Below are positions 49,141 to 61,030 of a stretch of DNA of 64,000 bases, piece after piece. Location: positions 62,001-126,000 of the forward strand of contig JAKCPI010002818.1 of assembly GCA_023213315.1 (NCBI GenBank), read 5' to 3'. This stretch comes from Euborellia annulipes. Its lineage: Eukaryota > Arthropoda > Insecta > Dermaptera > Anisolabididae. Positions within the stretch are counted from its first letter, which is position 1; each line of letters starts with the position of its first letter. Below the pieces are notes generated by a model, which made no database searches, was not told the origin of the DNA, and saw nothing but the letters and a program-made list of their open reading frames with translations. A program made the position numbers and the translations under genes.

Positions 49141-49690
49141 TTGGAGAGAATTTAGAGCCAAGTTATGTATTCTGACCTGGTCATCGCACCTTCAATAAAT
49201 TCGCTGAACAATTAGATCGGATTGTTGAATTGCCTTTCTTTGAATATTATAGAAGCAGCTGATTATGCTATTCCTAAGCGATCTAAAGGTCCATTTTTTG
49301 ATAGAATTCCTTCGAATATCTCGGATCTTATTAAAAGAAAAGAATACGCTAGAAGAGATATGAATAGGAATAGGGATGGTCACGTCAAGGCGTTATTATA
49401 ACAAAGTACCTTGATGAGAGGTTCATGAAATCGGTAGCTGAGTGGAGACGTGTAACGTGGATTAATATAAATTCAAGGTTGAATTTAAAGGATAATTCTT
49501 TATGGAACTTTGCCAAAAGGCTGCGGAATACTAATCCTCCTATTAAACCTTTTATTACTACCCAGGGCACTTTCTGTCTACCCCAGTTCATAAAGCTAAT
49601 ATTTTATTGAAGAACTATGAAAGTCAATTTACTAACGCTGTTTTTTAACGAATCGAGATGAGGCAACTAATGTCTCTCATACAGATGCTC
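49141..49690 (+). pseudogene. Retrotransposon ORF2 linker between endonuclease and RT, frameshifted
   Basis: Fragments such as KQWNLKEANWREFRA, EWRRVTWININSRLN and NFAKRLRNTNPPIKP match the linker typical of Jockey-group ORF2. Interrupted by stops and indels. Confidence 0.65.
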
Positions 49691-49699
49691 AGGAGGAGA

Positions 49700-50150
49700 A
49701 TACTATTCTCATTAATCCTAAACATGTTAGATTAGCACTTGGAAAAGTCAAGAGGAACAAAGCGCCTGGTTTTGATGGTGTAATTCCCATTTTTGTGCAC
49801 AATCTTCCTGGTAAAGTAGTTGTTCTGCTAGCCAGAATTATTCAAGCAATAATTAATCTAAATTATTTTCCAAGTTACTGGAAGAGGGCTGAAATTATTC
49901 CCATTCTAAAACCTGGGAAAGATCCAACTAATCCTTTGAGCTTTCGGCCTATTTCCTTGTTGCCAATTTTGGGCAAACTAGCCGAAGGGTTTCTCCTAGA
50001 ATGGCTCGAAAAAGAAGTGGAAACAAGGAAAATTCTTCCAGACTGGCAATTTGGTTTCCGTAGGAATCATTCCGCTCTCCAACAAGTGGCAAGGGTTGTG
50101 TCATTTGTGCGCCAGCGTGGACGAGCGCCTGCAGCTTTGGTTCTACTAGG
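49700..50150 (+). pseudogene. Retrotransposon reverse transcriptase, 5' half
   Basis: An open stretch with canonical RT blocks: KVKRNKAPGFDGV, YWKRAEIIPILKPGKDP, FRPISLLPILGKLAEGF and LPDWQFGFRRNHSALQQ, ending RAPAALVLL. It stops at the insertion of a DNA element at 50151, and the frame resumes at 51736. Confidence 0.9.
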
Positions 50151-50239
50151 CATAGGCGTAGCCACGGGGGGGGGTTTTGGGGGTTCAAACCCCCCCATTG
50201 GACCCAAGCCATGACTAGATATTTAAGCTCTATAATACA

Positions 50240-50290
50240 AAATACTTTTTCTCTCTATATATTTCATATATAGGGTAAGAGAAAGTAAAA
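50240..50290 (+). repeat. Family H terminal hairpin inside the hAT-like insert
   Basis: ATACTTTTTCTCTCTATATA and ATAGGGTAAGAGAAAGTAAA. Confidence 0.6.
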
Positions 50291-50496
50291 TATAATAATT
50301 TTCTCTAGCTTAGTTTTAAAAATAAAAATTAAATAAAACGCAAAAAATTCGAGAAAATTCAGAATTTTCCCATTGAAAAGAATTGATTTTTGTTATGCTT
50401 TATAAAAAATTAAAGCCGCTTAAAATTGATTAAATCTCGCAAATGAAAAAATAATAAAAATTATTATATAAATAAATTTTTTATTATTTTTTTTTC

Positions 50497-50600
50497 TTGG
50501 AGGGCTCGCTGGTGTAGTGAGCTAGGGTGTCTGCTTCTACATAGAAGATCCCTGTTCAAATCCTTGGCGTGCGGGATTTTTCATTAAATAAAAAAATTTA
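50497..50600 (+). mobile_element. tRNA-derived SINE head inside the hAT-like element
   Basis: Box A-like TGGTGTAGTGAGCTAGG and box B-like TGTTCAAATCC are spaced as in a tRNA gene. The remaining sequence does not complete a cloverleaf acceptor, so it is a SINE and not a tRNA gene. Confidence 0.5.
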
Positions 50601-51289
50601 TTTAATGTAAACAAATCCTCAAGCAAGCCCTGGATTGGAATATAGGATCTTACCACAATAGCCCTCAGGCAACTCTACGAGGAGAGGGAGTTGCTGTGAC
50701 ATCCTGTCCTGTGGAAGGGACGTAAAGAAGGTTCCCTCTCAGTGATGCATTCTTCGAAAGGAGTAGGCTACACGCCGGTGCTGAGGGAGCCCCTCCTCAA
50801 CTAGGACATCCTCCATAGCATAGAAGAGGTTGAATAAAAGGAGCCGGTTGGAACCAGAAATAAGGATTAGTTCACTAGCTAGAGACCAAAGAGTATGAGA
50901 TATGAGGGGGAAACTAAAATATACGATGCAGCTGCAACCTGGTGACTCGTCCTAAAAATATTTTGAACAAACAATTTTAAAATATTTCGTGGAATTAAAG
51001 AAAATAAGGAAATTTCTTTATATTATTTTATTAATCTAATTTTAAAAAAATATTTCATCAGTTACATTCGTCCCAAAGAATATAAGTACTCTTTAATTCG
51101 TCCGTTATTGTTATATAGTTTTGGCGAGTATGTCTGGGATGAGCCGCATGAGATCGCTGAAACTCGTATAATTCGTATATTACATTTTAACATGGACCCC
51201 AATGGGTAGTTTCTCCCTCTATCTTATACTCTTTGCTAGAGACGAGAGCAGGAGGAGGAGCTAGAGATAGGAAAGATGTAACTTCACGG

Positions 51290-51385
51290 GGTGCCGGTGA
51301 TGGCTACGGCCAGAGGCCGGCTGGGTTCGAGGTGTGTGTCTCCGTACACGTAAGCACCTCGGGCAAATAAACGGGGATCCCGATA
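51290..51385 (+). repeat. Second tRNA-like repeat fragment inside the hAT-like element
   Basis: GATGGCTACGGCC and GGGTTCGAGG resemble degenerate box A and box B; a GTAAGCACCTCGGGC stretch follows. Weak. Confidence 0.25.
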
Positions 51386-51731
51386 GTAATTTCAAAATAA
51401 ATAAATTTTTTTCTTAAAGAGGTCTGAGATAGGAGTCTGGTCAAGAGGAACACATAGAGAGACACCCCGGTATTTTAGGCCCATATACATAAAATTAAGA
51501 GATTTGCATCATTTATTGCCTGATACGAGTTGATTGAAAAATTGCGGCACTTAATTAAGAAAGGGCGGGCCCGAGCCACCTCGAGGGGGGGTCCAGGAGG
51601 GGCGAAGCGAAGTGGGGTAAGTGGCTAGTCATATATTTCATTAGACGCCTTATACTGCCCCTATTAGTCGGGGCGGGGGGGGGGAGAAAAAAATCCTAAA
51701 CCCCCCCCATCAAAAATTTCTGGCTACGCCT

Positions 51732-52638
51732 ATGCTACTAGATGTAGCTAAAGCATTTGATTCTGTCTGGCATCAAGGACTAGTATCAAAACTTTTACAC
51801 TTCGGTCTACCCTTTCAAGCTATGCAAGATTTTGAAAGTTTTTTAGCTAATAGGCAGTTTAGAGTCAGACTAGAAGGAGTTATTACTGATTGGAAGCCAA
51901 TCCGAGCCGGAACTCCCGCAGGGCTGTTTGCTTTCCCCGCTTTTGTACGCTTTATTTACTTCTGACATTCCATCTCCGAATTATTCAAAAATTGCTCAGT
52001 TTGCTGATGACACTGCGTTATTTTATTCCCATAGGAATATTAGAAGCCTAGTGCGTAGGATTCAAGAGGACCTGAGATCCATCAACTCTTATTTTATAAG
52101 TTGCCGGCTGTCTTTGAATGAGGATAAGACTGAAGCAATTCTTTTCTCGAACAGACTAAAACATCGTAGGTACAAAATCCAGTTTGGTAATTCTCATATT
52201 GAGTGGTTACCAGTTGTGAGATATTTGGGCGTTCATCTTGACAGACGACTGAATTGGGCCGCCCATCTGAAAAAATCGGCAGCTAGTGGTAGAATCGCTT
52301 CTCGACTAATTTGGCCTCTTATTAATCAATATAGCCATTTGGAATTGGATAACAAAATTATTTTGTATAAGGCAGTCGTTCGTCCCCGTTTAACCTATGG
52401 TAGCGTTCTTTGGTGGGGCAGTGCAGCCAGATCGAACGTTGCCTTAGTTGAGAGAACTGAAAATAAAACGCTGCGAATTATTGCTAACCCTCCATTTGGA
52501 ATGAACGTCAACAATCATTTGATCCTCGTTGGCCTAGGGATGCAATCACTACCTGAGCATATAATCAACCTAAGAGAAAAATTTTTAAGGATAATTCCTA
52601 ACCATGAAAATCCTTTAATAAGGGAGATTCAATTTTAA
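51732..52638 (+). pseudogene. Retrotransposon reverse transcriptase, 3' half and C-terminus
   Basis: It resumes at LLDVAKAFDSVWHQGL, where the catalytic Asp block D-AKAFD lies. A one-base shift occurs near 51925 in the GTPAG...LLSPLLYALFTSDIP block. The catalytic FADD (52000-52011, QFADDTALF), the NEDKTEAILFS block, VRYLGVHLDRRLNW and a C-terminal YGSVLWWG region follow. There is no RNase H before the stop at 52638. FADD is an accepted variant of YADD. Confidence 0.9.
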
Positions 52639-52886
52639 CCTTTTTTCCTTCTTTTTTTTTTTATACATAATTATTAAAGGCTTTTGTGAGGGTTTTTTAA
52701 ACTTTTCCCTCCATAGAATGTATTAAATCCCGGAACCATATAAAGGAACCTTCTCGTTAGATGTCATCATGTCGCTGGTTTGAAGACATTCCATTCGTCT
52801 GACACCATGTTTTTTATAAAACTTTGATCAACTTACTGTAAATGCCTTGTGCATAGTAGTTTAATTGTTTTTCTTTTGGTCAATAA

Positions 52887-52917
<31 letters not shown>

Positions 52918-52918
52918 A
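52887..52918 (+). repeat. (TTTA)n tail of the retrotransposon
   Basis: Six to seven TTTA units follow an AATAAA-like hexamer about 250 bp after the ORF2 stop. It marks the probable 3' end of the element. Confidence 0.7.
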
Positions 52919-53754
52919 AAATATTATAAGTGTATAAACCAAGTAATAAGTAACCTAACATTTAATGGAAATAAAATCCATCATAAGTTTTGCAAAGTTC
53001 TCGTCAAGAGTTCGTACTTTTTTTTTAAATCAACAATAAAAAATATTTCTACGCATATCCCCTCCCCCTTTCGTATTCTAACTTCCCACTTTTAAAAGAT
53101 TTATCGTATTTTTCAAAGGTCATGAATATGCGATTTATGAAGCCTTCTATTGGTTATTGATCATATAAAACAAAATGTAGAGGTTTATGGATTGAATTTT
53201 AATCTGGCACAAGTTTTTTTTTTTCAACCTGTCCCCCGTCAGATAAAATTAAAAACCATATTCCTTAATAAATTCATTGGTTATTCGTTAATAAAAAAAA
53301 AACGCAATTATCATTTTAAATAAAAATAATGTTTGAACTTTCACATTAAAGCATTAATAAATTCATTCGATAAATACAATTCTTTTTTTTTATTATTTGT
53401 TAAAAATTCAAACAAATGAAACCTTTCATTAATTTTTTAAATAAATATGATTATTATATAAATAATAAAGCAGGAGAGTTTTTTTTTTTTTTTTTAATAA
53501 TAATTACAAAATATGAATCTTTTTAAAACATTGACAAATGTTTATTGTTATTACTATTATTCATCAACGCAATTGTGTTGTTACGTTATTGACCGAAAGT
53601 AGGCCGGAAGTGGTTTTCAGAAAGACATGGTCAATGGTTTGTAATAGGGCTTTCATGAAAAATATTGTATTGTTTCATTTAACATTTATTTATTGTGTCA
53701 AAAAAAAAATGATCGATTTGAAAATTATGGGAAATATAGAACGTTAGCAAAGGA
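52919..53754. other. AT-rich DNA
   Basis: No gene recognised; poly-T tracts at 53470-53500. Confidence 0.4.
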
Positions 53755-54142
53755 ATATACATTTTGAAGAGCACCTTAATTGATTTTTGAATTTTAATCA
53801 AAATCGTTAGAGCAAATTTTGAGAAAATCGAAAAAAACTGAAGAAGTACATCGGTAAAACACTAGTACTCTTTGTCTGATTTTGTTCAAAAGCTTCGTGT
53901 TACGCCCAGGGGAGTGACTAACTTAAAAACAAAATTTCAACCTTATAGCTCTTTTGGTTCTTGAGATATTTTTGTTCACAGACACACAGCCAGACTGACA
54001 CAGACCATGTCGCGAAAATCACTTTTTTGGATTCAGGGAAACTCAAAACGTGTATATCCATCAAAATCTCCACATCGAATTTTTGACATGAATCCAATAC
54101 TTTCTCCCTCATATTAACAAATATAGGTAAGAGAAAGTAAAA
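53755..54142 (+). repeat. Family H, longest copy
   Basis: It starts near TTTGAATTTTAATCAAAATC, passes CTCTTTTGGTTCTTGAGATA, CACAGACCATGTCGCGAAAA and the usual 3' half, and ends GGTAAGAGAAAGTAAAA. About 390 bp. Confidence 0.7.
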
Positions 54143-56060
54143 ATTGATTTAATATATTAGCTATTTTTTCTCTATTAATTCAGCAGTTATATTCAAAGGC
54201 AAGCTCTCCTCTTGCTTTCACCCTTCAACACGGCCGCTCTCAAAAGGGTTGATTTTTTATTAACTTTTAAGTTTTTAATTAGATAAAAAATAAAATTTCA
54301 AGTTTTAATAAAAAATGTGAAATTTTTTAGTTAAAATCAAATTTAATATCAAATAGGATAATTTAAATTATTATAAGGAAATTTGATAGAATAATACAAT
54401 TATGCAAAAATATATAAAAGTGATAATAATTAAAATGACTCATATATGATGTGTTTATGTAATGCATTTGTATAATAAATAAATAAATAGAATAAAAGTT
54501 TCAAAACGTGTAATAGAAAGAAATTATATAATGTTATCTATTTTGGAGAAGGTTAAATGAACCATGAATGCATTTGTGTTTTATCCCTTCTCTAATTCTG
54601 TTATTAATAATTTTTTAAAAATAAACTGAACTGAAATTATATAAATGAAAAACTACTAATGTCTGTACAATAAAATAAATATTCAATTTACAAACTAATG
54701 TTGTTTTGTCCTTGGGCAATCATTTCTGATTTTTAAATCAGAATTCAACATCATGTTATTTGTCTGAATCGATATCAGATATGAATTTATATTCTGAATG
54801 ATTTATTTTAATTGTTTTTTTTAACCTTCGGAATTTGAAGTGTGTTTATTATTTTTTAGTGGCCACCAGATTTTAAGTACACACATTTTAATTATTATCC
54901 CTTTTATATATCAAATTTCCTTATAATAACAAAATAGTTTTAAAATTAAATAGGTCTATATAGTTCAACTGACCAATTCCTGGATAAGAGAAGATTTCAA
55001 TTTTCATATATATATAATGTTTTAACTAGAGCCTACGGTTGGTAGTTTAAATTTTTTTTTTAATTATTACAAGAATGGCCCCGGTAGAACACCATTTGGC
55101 CAGCTTCCATTATGAGTTTAAATTTAACAACATACAAAATATTCCATGAAAGCTATCCAGCATGTAAAAGGATTGGGAAAATAACGTTGAATTTGAATAT
55201 GAAATTTTTTATACCCCCTAAAAATAAAATTAATAACCTATAATAAAATAAATAAATGATAAGTATGGCCCACGAAATATCAAAACAAAATCATAGCTAT
55301 ATCGGAAATACCGTATATGTATTATATAAGAGCTTAATGGTGCGTGCCCCTTTTCGAATCAAATAAAAAAAAAAAGAAAATCAAACATTTTGTCAAGAAA
55401 AATTGAGTTAGTTTTAAATCAAAAAGATTTCAAAAGAGCATGATAATAATAAAATAGAAAAAATACGAGTCAGTGATTCTAAAGAAAAATCAAACCAAGA
55501 GGGAAGTTGAACAATCATTGGTCTTTACTTGCTGTACATTTTGATGTTAAGCCAAAGTAAAAAGGATGAACATGCCAACATGGGAACATCGACATACACA
55601 CAGAGGAAGGCTGGCTTTTTTTGTTAAGAGAGAAGCCAATCGAATCTTTTTAGTATCCGCCAATTCCACTAACGATTTTTTTTTATTAAACCAATGCAGT
55701 AATGATGTGGCTAATATCTATCTGTTTGATATCAACTTCCTATTTCCGACACATTCTAATTTTTTGAAATATGTTTTTAAATAAATAATTCAATTATACT
55801 GAATTGTTTATCCAATCAATATTTTACAAGCATATTTATATAATTTCAAACCATTTAAAAATCGATTATTAAATAAAATCCAATTATTTAAACAAGGGTG
55901 CTTCAACGCACGCCCTAAAATTTGTTCGTTTATCGTCGAAATATTTTATAACTTTTATTTTATATAATTGAGTTTTCTAAAAGTTGTCAAAGTTAAAATT
56001 TTTTTTTTTAATTTCAATAACTTTTTGATTAGCTATATTGATAACTGACTGATATATAAG
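54143..56060. other. AT-rich DNA
   Basis: No gene recognised. The ORF at 55566-55784 (MNMPTWEHRHTHRGRLAFF) has no domain or splice support. Confidence 0.4.
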
Positions 56061-56176
56061 TAAGAGAAAGTAAAAAAGTCGTAGACACTTGCGATCATAT
56101 GAAAGGTGCTCAGATAATTAAACTTGACAAATTTTCTATAAAATCCAATCATATTGAGATTATAGCAAGCCATGTA

Positions 56177-56408
56177 CAGTGAGCGCCACAATTAAGTCCC
56201 CACCTGATAGCTTTAGCCTTAAGTATATGGTATAGAATATGGTAAATGGTGAAATAATTTAAAATGTGAAAAGGTAAAATAAAATCATCTGTACCAGATT
56301 TAACGTTTACCTTTACGGTCATTAAAATTATTTCACTTTACACCATATACTATACCATATACTTAAGGCTAAAGCTATCAAGTGGGGGCTTAATTGTGGC
56401 GCTCACTG
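56177..56408. mobile_element. Tc1/mariner-type MITE with long arms, 232 bp
   Basis: It begins CAGTGAGCGCCACAATTAAG and ends with the reverse complement, flanked by TA. Arms run about 60 bp (through TATATGGTATAG), so the transcript would fold into a hairpin. The CAGTG...ACAATTAAG end is characteristic of Tc1-like elements. Confidence 0.8.
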
Positions 56409-56799
56409 TACCAAGCAAAATAGGGATGAAACAATTTCTTAAGAGATCCAATATACATATTTTATCTTAATTATTTACTAACTAGAATAGATACCTAACC
56501 AAAAATTGACAGAAAAACACTATTTTATGCTTATGCTGAACCAAATACACATAGATTTTAGCAGCTGATTTCATGAAGATGAAAAAAGACACAAAACACT
56601 TGCAAATTTCTTATAAAAATTGCATTCATGGAACGCTCAGCTATTTTGACGAATTGGATGGGAGAAAGTAATGATTTGCAAAACATCTGTTGATTGAACT
56701 GAGGATGATTTCCTATCACTGGGATCGAAATATCTACAAATAAACGGATAATACGAAAAAGCATTTATTTTTTGGCCGACGGTCTTTATAATTAAATTG

Positions 56800-56852
56800 A
56801 ATCCAATACTTTCTCTCTATATATTACATATATAGGTAAGAAAATGTAAAAA
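56800..56852 (+). repeat. Family H terminal hairpin
   Basis: AATCCAATACTTTCTCTCTA, TATAGGTAAGAAAATGTAAA. A shorter trace lies at 56060-56078. Confidence 0.6.
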
Positions 56853-57300
56853 GTAATTAATATGAAGGAATGATAGGGCGTTAGGGAACAACTGCCATCA
56901 ATTAATTAATTAATAATATATTATAAGGGCTTTATAAATAATATTATTAATTAAATTAATGTTTTTTTTTAATTATTGATTATAGAGGAAAATTTTAATC
57001 AAAAGGAAATTTAAAATGTTCTGGTCTATCTCATTTTAGTTGGCTTATTTGCCATCTTCTCTAAGTAGATCATTTATGTCGCGATAAGCAGTCAAGGTTT
57101 TTTTGCACGTTAGTCAACCAGCAAAGAGACAAGGTCAGAGAACAGATCAGCATATCTAAACCACAGAGGATTCATTTTGAGGTTCCTTTCTTTGCTTCCC
57201 CCAAACAAGTTTTCAAGAGAAAAAAAATCTTTCAACCTTGTTAAAATTTAAACAAAAGATTAAAAATCTCATTCCGGGCAGTTATGGGTAAGAGTTGATA

Positions 57301-57490
57301 CAGGGCCGGATCTAGGGGGGGGGCAGTGGGTGCGTGTGCCCCGGGCGGCAGATATCAGGGGGCGACAATTTAAGAAAGATTTACTAAAAAAAAGGTAAAA
57401 TGATATGAATTTTGTATAGAAAATTTTAAGAAGGGGGCGGCAAATTAAATTTTGCCCCCCCCCCTAAAAAATCTCCTAGTTCCGGCCCTG
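57301..57490. mobile_element. hAT-like MITE, 190 bp
   Basis: The ends CAGGGCCGGATCTAGGGGG and CTAGTTCCGGCCCTG are inverted. Flanks AGTTGATA and AGTAGATG match at six of eight positions. Confidence 0.65.
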
Positions 57491-57604
57491 AGTAGATGTA
57501 TAATAATAGGTATTTAAAATAATCTAAAAAAAAAGCTGTGAATTTTCCTGATAAAAAATAGTTCAAATAATTAAAATAGAAATTTATATTGCAATTGTAT
57601 TGGC

Positions 57605-57796
57605 CAGGGTCGGCACCCCTTAAATAGTTTTAAAAAAATCTTACTAGAGTCGCAATTTAAATAAATTTTTACAAATTTTTACTAAAAAGAATTACGATAT
57701 TATACTTATCAAAAATTAAAATATATGTACAATAAATGTATATTTTGGACAGGCTGATGAGCCACATAATATGGATAAAAGAATTGCCGACCCCTG
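57605..57796. mobile_element. hAT-like MITE, 192 bp
   Basis: The ends CAGGGTCGGCACCCC and TTGCCGACCCCTG are inverted. Flanks GTATTGGC and GTAGTGGC form an 8-bp duplication with one change. Confidence 0.75.
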
Positions 57797-58085
57797 GTAG
57801 TGGCTATCAATCAATCAAAATAAATCGGGAATAAATCGTCTTTTTTAGAAGGCGAAAAAATTTCAACTTTTGATTCCACCGTTAAAGCCAAAGTACAAAA
57901 CAGGGAAAAAAATTTCCAGATTAAAATAATAGAAAGATTTAATAAATATTTTTATACTATCGAGATATTAAAATAATCTGCATTAAGACGGAAATGTCAT
58001 CTCAAAATAAATTAAACTACGAATTTCCGCTTTATTAACTAATCTGAAATTGTCAAATAAAATTAAAAAAAAAAAACTAATATAA

Positions 58086-58140
58086 AAGCCCTCGGGCTTG
58101 GTGTAGTTAGTAGGCAGGTCCGAACCCGCGACGCGTCGCG
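58086..58140 (+). repeat. SINE head fragment
   Basis: GGGCTTGGTGTAGTTAGTAG (box A-like) and GGTCCGAACCCGCGAC match a family 1 type head. It is cut off where a hairpin-ended repeat starts. Confidence 0.45.
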
Positions 58141-58149
58141 TCCTGTTTT

Positions 58150-58320
58150 GTTCACAGACAGACCATGTCCCGAAAACCTCTTTTTTGGATTCAGCGGACC
58201 TCAAAACGTATATATCTATCAAAATCTCGACATCGAATTTTTGACATGAATCCAATACTTTCTCTATATATATATATATATGTATATTAACATATACATA
58301 TAGGTAAGAGAAAGTAAAAA
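58150..58320 (+). repeat. Family H copy
   Basis: TTCACAGACAGACCATGTCC through TAGGTAAGAGAAAGTAAAAA. It is joined directly to a SINE head fragment on its left. Confidence 0.7.
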
Positions 58321-58406
58321 CAGTTAACAATATTCCGTTAGTTTAAAACGTGACAAAAATTAAATTTAGTTAAAATTGAGTGCAAGTAGAGTATTAATAA
58401 TTCAAA

Positions 58407-58580
58407 ATGGTGGTGAGTAAATTGGAAAAGAAATTTATTCGAACGTCTATAACTATCCGCAAGGAGGCTCCATCCCTCGAGACCCTCTTTGTTATATTTA
58501 CGCCCTATTTGTTGGTTGCCGGAGCAACCGGAGTTGTAATGGACCCTGAGGGAGTACTGCAACTAATTGTGATCGAATAG
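58407..58580 (+). CDS. Candidate 57-aa small membrane protein
   Basis: ATG in a strong context (CAAAATGG) opens a 57-codon ORF: basic N-terminus MVVSKLEKKFIRTS, then a hydrophobic stretch LFVIFTPYLLVAGATGVVM and the end VLQLIVIE. Length and one membrane segment suit a small organelle or ER membrane protein, but no family is recognised. Cautions: the opposite strand has a 74-codon ORF over the same bases, and GTGAGTAA just after the ATG could act as a splice donor. Confidence 0.3.
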   Translation: MVVSKLEKKFIRTSITIRKEAPSLETLFVIFTPYLLVAGATGVVMDPEGVLQLIVIE

Positions 58581-59411
58581 TTTAACTTGGACCAATCCCA
58601 AAGAGCATAAGTGTCAAGTCGTGTAAATGATATGAACCAACACGAAATATGCAAATTTCCCGCATCATTTTTTATTCCACTTTAACTTGATAAAAAAAAA
58701 CGAAAGGGGAATTTTGTAGTCCTTTGAAATTCCAAGCGAATATTCAGATACTTTTAAGGGATGCTTTGAAATGTCAAATAAGAATGGTATTGTATTATAA
58801 AAAATTTAGTTCGCTTTTTTATATGCGATGTTACGTTTAACACCTGAATATTAACAAAAAAAAAGAAGATAAAATAATTTTATTCTAAAAGATTAAGGAA
58901 TTAATTAATTTTCAAAACTTCAAGAGAGGATATGTTTATTAAAACAATTTTTTTTTTTTTATTTTATTTTTTAAAGAGAGTTAGTTCTCTTCTGGTTTTT
59001 ATTGATCGAATAAGTAGACTTAAAATACCATTATCCAGGATGGGAAAAAGTTAAGTAATGCGGGCTACGAGGGAAGCATTAATAAGAGAGGAGCATAAAT
59101 AGGCTAAATGGCCTCTTAAACGGGGATGGGGGCTAAAACCAGACAAATTAAAAGAAAAAGGAAACAAAAAATTCCCGTATCAAGTTTCATCTTCTGGCGT
59201 CCAACGTCTATGGCTTCAATAATAGAGTCTTTTTATTTGGTAAAGTTTATCCAAGAACTACTAGTTGATATATTTTTCAAATTCATTTTCCGGCTCTTCC
59301 TTCCATAGAGCCAATGGGGATTTGCATGTTCATTTCGATTCAAAAGGGGGTCTATGAGATTAAAATTTTGAAATAACTAGTTTATTTCAAACAGTTAACA
59401 TTTAAAATATT

Positions 59412-59585
59412 GCCCGTGGCTCAGAGAGAAGACACTTGCTTCTCGCGCCGGGGTCCCGGGTTCGCTTTCAGTCCCAAGCGAGAAAAATTTATTTCATTTG
59501 ATTTGACTACAAATCATTTGAAATAAATAGGGACGGGGTCTAAATGGCCTTAGATGCCGAAAAAGACCTTAAAAAAAAATTTAAA
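59412..59585 (+). mobile_element. tRNA-derived SINE, family 2 tail with a different head
   Basis: The head GCCCGTGGCTCAGAGAGAAG with a box B-like GGGTTCGCTTTC joins the same body and tail as family 2 (AATAAATAGGGACGGGGTC, ATGCCGAAAAAGACC). Flanks resemble ATTTAAAATA/ATTTAAATAC, a likely target duplication. Confidence 0.6.
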
Positions 59586-59670
59586 TACAGAGCCTATGGA
59601 AATTTTGAATCAATTGACTTTTTTACTTTTTATGCAAGTGGTCAAGTTAACGAAGGTGCTATGGGAAACT

Positions 59671-59782
59671 AAATATATCTCGGCAGCACAAAAATCTGGT
59701 GTGACAAGCACGGCGCACAACTTTCTCTTTCCGGAGGGTAAGAGGAAGTTGTGTGCTGTTATCCATCACACCAGATTTTTTG
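59671..59782 (+). repeat. Palindromic repeat family P, copy 5
   Basis: AAAAATCTGGTGTGACAAGC pairs with the closing CATCACACCAGATTTTTT; the centre CAACTTTCTCTTTCC pairs with GTAAGAGGAAGTTG. Confidence 0.65.
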
Positions 59783-59789
59783 AATCAGA

Positions 59790-61025
59790 ATAAAGGGTGT
59801 CTACACTATCCCAGATAATCTTCAGTTAAAAATAATTATTTAATTTAAATAAATACAGTAGAGATTTTGAAATAAAGTAGCGATAAGTCGAGAAAAACGA
59901 CATCGTTTTTATGATATATCGAAATATATCGAAGAAAAGTTAAATCCAAGTATATAATATTGCCAATGAGATATGACTTGGTGATATGAGATGTCAAATT
60001 AAAATAAATTTCATTATTTTGAAGAGTTTTTATTCAAAAACTAAATAGTTTTTGAGATGATCTTTATTCAAAAACTAAATAGTATTTGAAATGATCAGAA
60101 TTATAATATAAACTCGACAGAAGTTTTTTTTTTTTTTTGTCTTTGGATCATATTTTCAAAAACATATTTTTTATTTTTCAAGAAAAAATTCGAAAAAATT
60201 GTTGTGTTCTATTTATAAAACTATTAAAGATATTTACATCGGAAAGTGCGAATTTCATGCGCGGAAGCTATTTATAATTATTTATTTTGGGAGAGTAATT
60301 TTAAGTTGGAAAGAAAAAAAAAGTTTTTTACTTTAAATTTGTTTCAAAAGGATTACACATGTATTCAGTAGTTAACAAATAATTAATGAGATGAAATAAC
60401 TAATCTAAGAATACAAAAATTATAATCGGTTTGGAACAAAAAAAAAAAAATGTTTGTAATAAACCTAAAGTGTGATTTAATATTACCAGTATATTCAAAT
60501 AAGCTTGTCAAAATATTATAATTATAAAAATTTAGAAGTTAGTAAACTAGGTCTTTAATAGAATTAGAGGAAATTATTAATTAATAGGAATGACTGGATG
60601 TCTGTTTCAAAGAGACATTCAAAGAGGCCTCAAAAGGTTAAAATAGAAATGCTAAAGTTATGTTTTGTTAAAAAATAAATAATTAATAATAAATTAATCA
60701 TTTCAATTATTACTACTAACAATAAAGCTAGATCATTTGTTAGATTCGGGTCTAAATGATCACTAATAAACAAGTTAATAATTGTTCTTTGTCGTTTCAA
60801 TTGTTATAAATTTTAAGTATTCTTTGTTACTATTGTTGCATGAATTTTAAATATATAAATGATGTTACGCATGTTAAATTTTTGTAAATAACTATAAAGA
60901 ATAATAAAAAATTTGATTAAATAAAAACATACAAAATTTGTTAAGTAAAGAATTGAGAAAAAAAAAAACAATTAATTGTTTCTAGATGTAGAAACAAGTT
61001 AAGTAGGACCTGTGGATTGAATTCG
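59790..61025. other. AT-rich DNA
   Basis: A 27-bp near-exact direct repeat (ATTCAAAAACTAAATAGT) occurs at 60032 and 60066. No gene seen. Confidence 0.4.
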
Positions 61026-61030
61026 ATTAG

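Larger units (their letters stand above)
50151..51734. mobile_element. 1.58-kb hAT-like DNA element inserted in the RT domain
   Basis: The terminal inverted repeats are 14 bp and perfect (CATAGGCGTAGCCA). Flanks are CTACTAGG and CTACTAGA, an 8-bp duplication with one change, as expected for hAT. Removing the element rejoins the RT frame. No transposase is visible, so it is non-autonomous. Inside lie a hairpin-ended repeat copy (50240-50290), a tRNA-like SINE head (50497-50580), a second tRNA-like segment near 51290-51380 and G/C homopolymers at both ends. Confidence 0.85.
47100..52918 (+). mobile_element. Jockey-like non-LTR retrotransposon, decayed and interrupted
   Basis: ORF1 is gag-like with zinc knuckles; ORF2 has an apurinic-type endonuclease and a reverse transcriptase without RNase H; a 3' UTR ends in (TTTA)n at about 52890-52917. 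ORF1 of PRE_C2HC type plus three CCHC knuckles and an ORF2 lacking RNase H place it in the Jockey group. ORF1 has one frameshift. ORF2 has several frameshifts and stops in the endonuclease and linker. A 1.58-kb DNA element splits the RT domain. The 5' limit is approximate. It cannot move by itself. Confidence 0.92.

Noticed and set aside
49949..50212. 87-codon minus-strand ORF
   Set aside because: Antisense shadow of the reverse transcriptase and the hAT element end.
47183..52638. Retrotransposon as a virus-like or LTR element
   Set aside because: No LTRs, protease or integrase; the endonuclease, RT without RNase H and a TTTA tail mark a non-LTR element.
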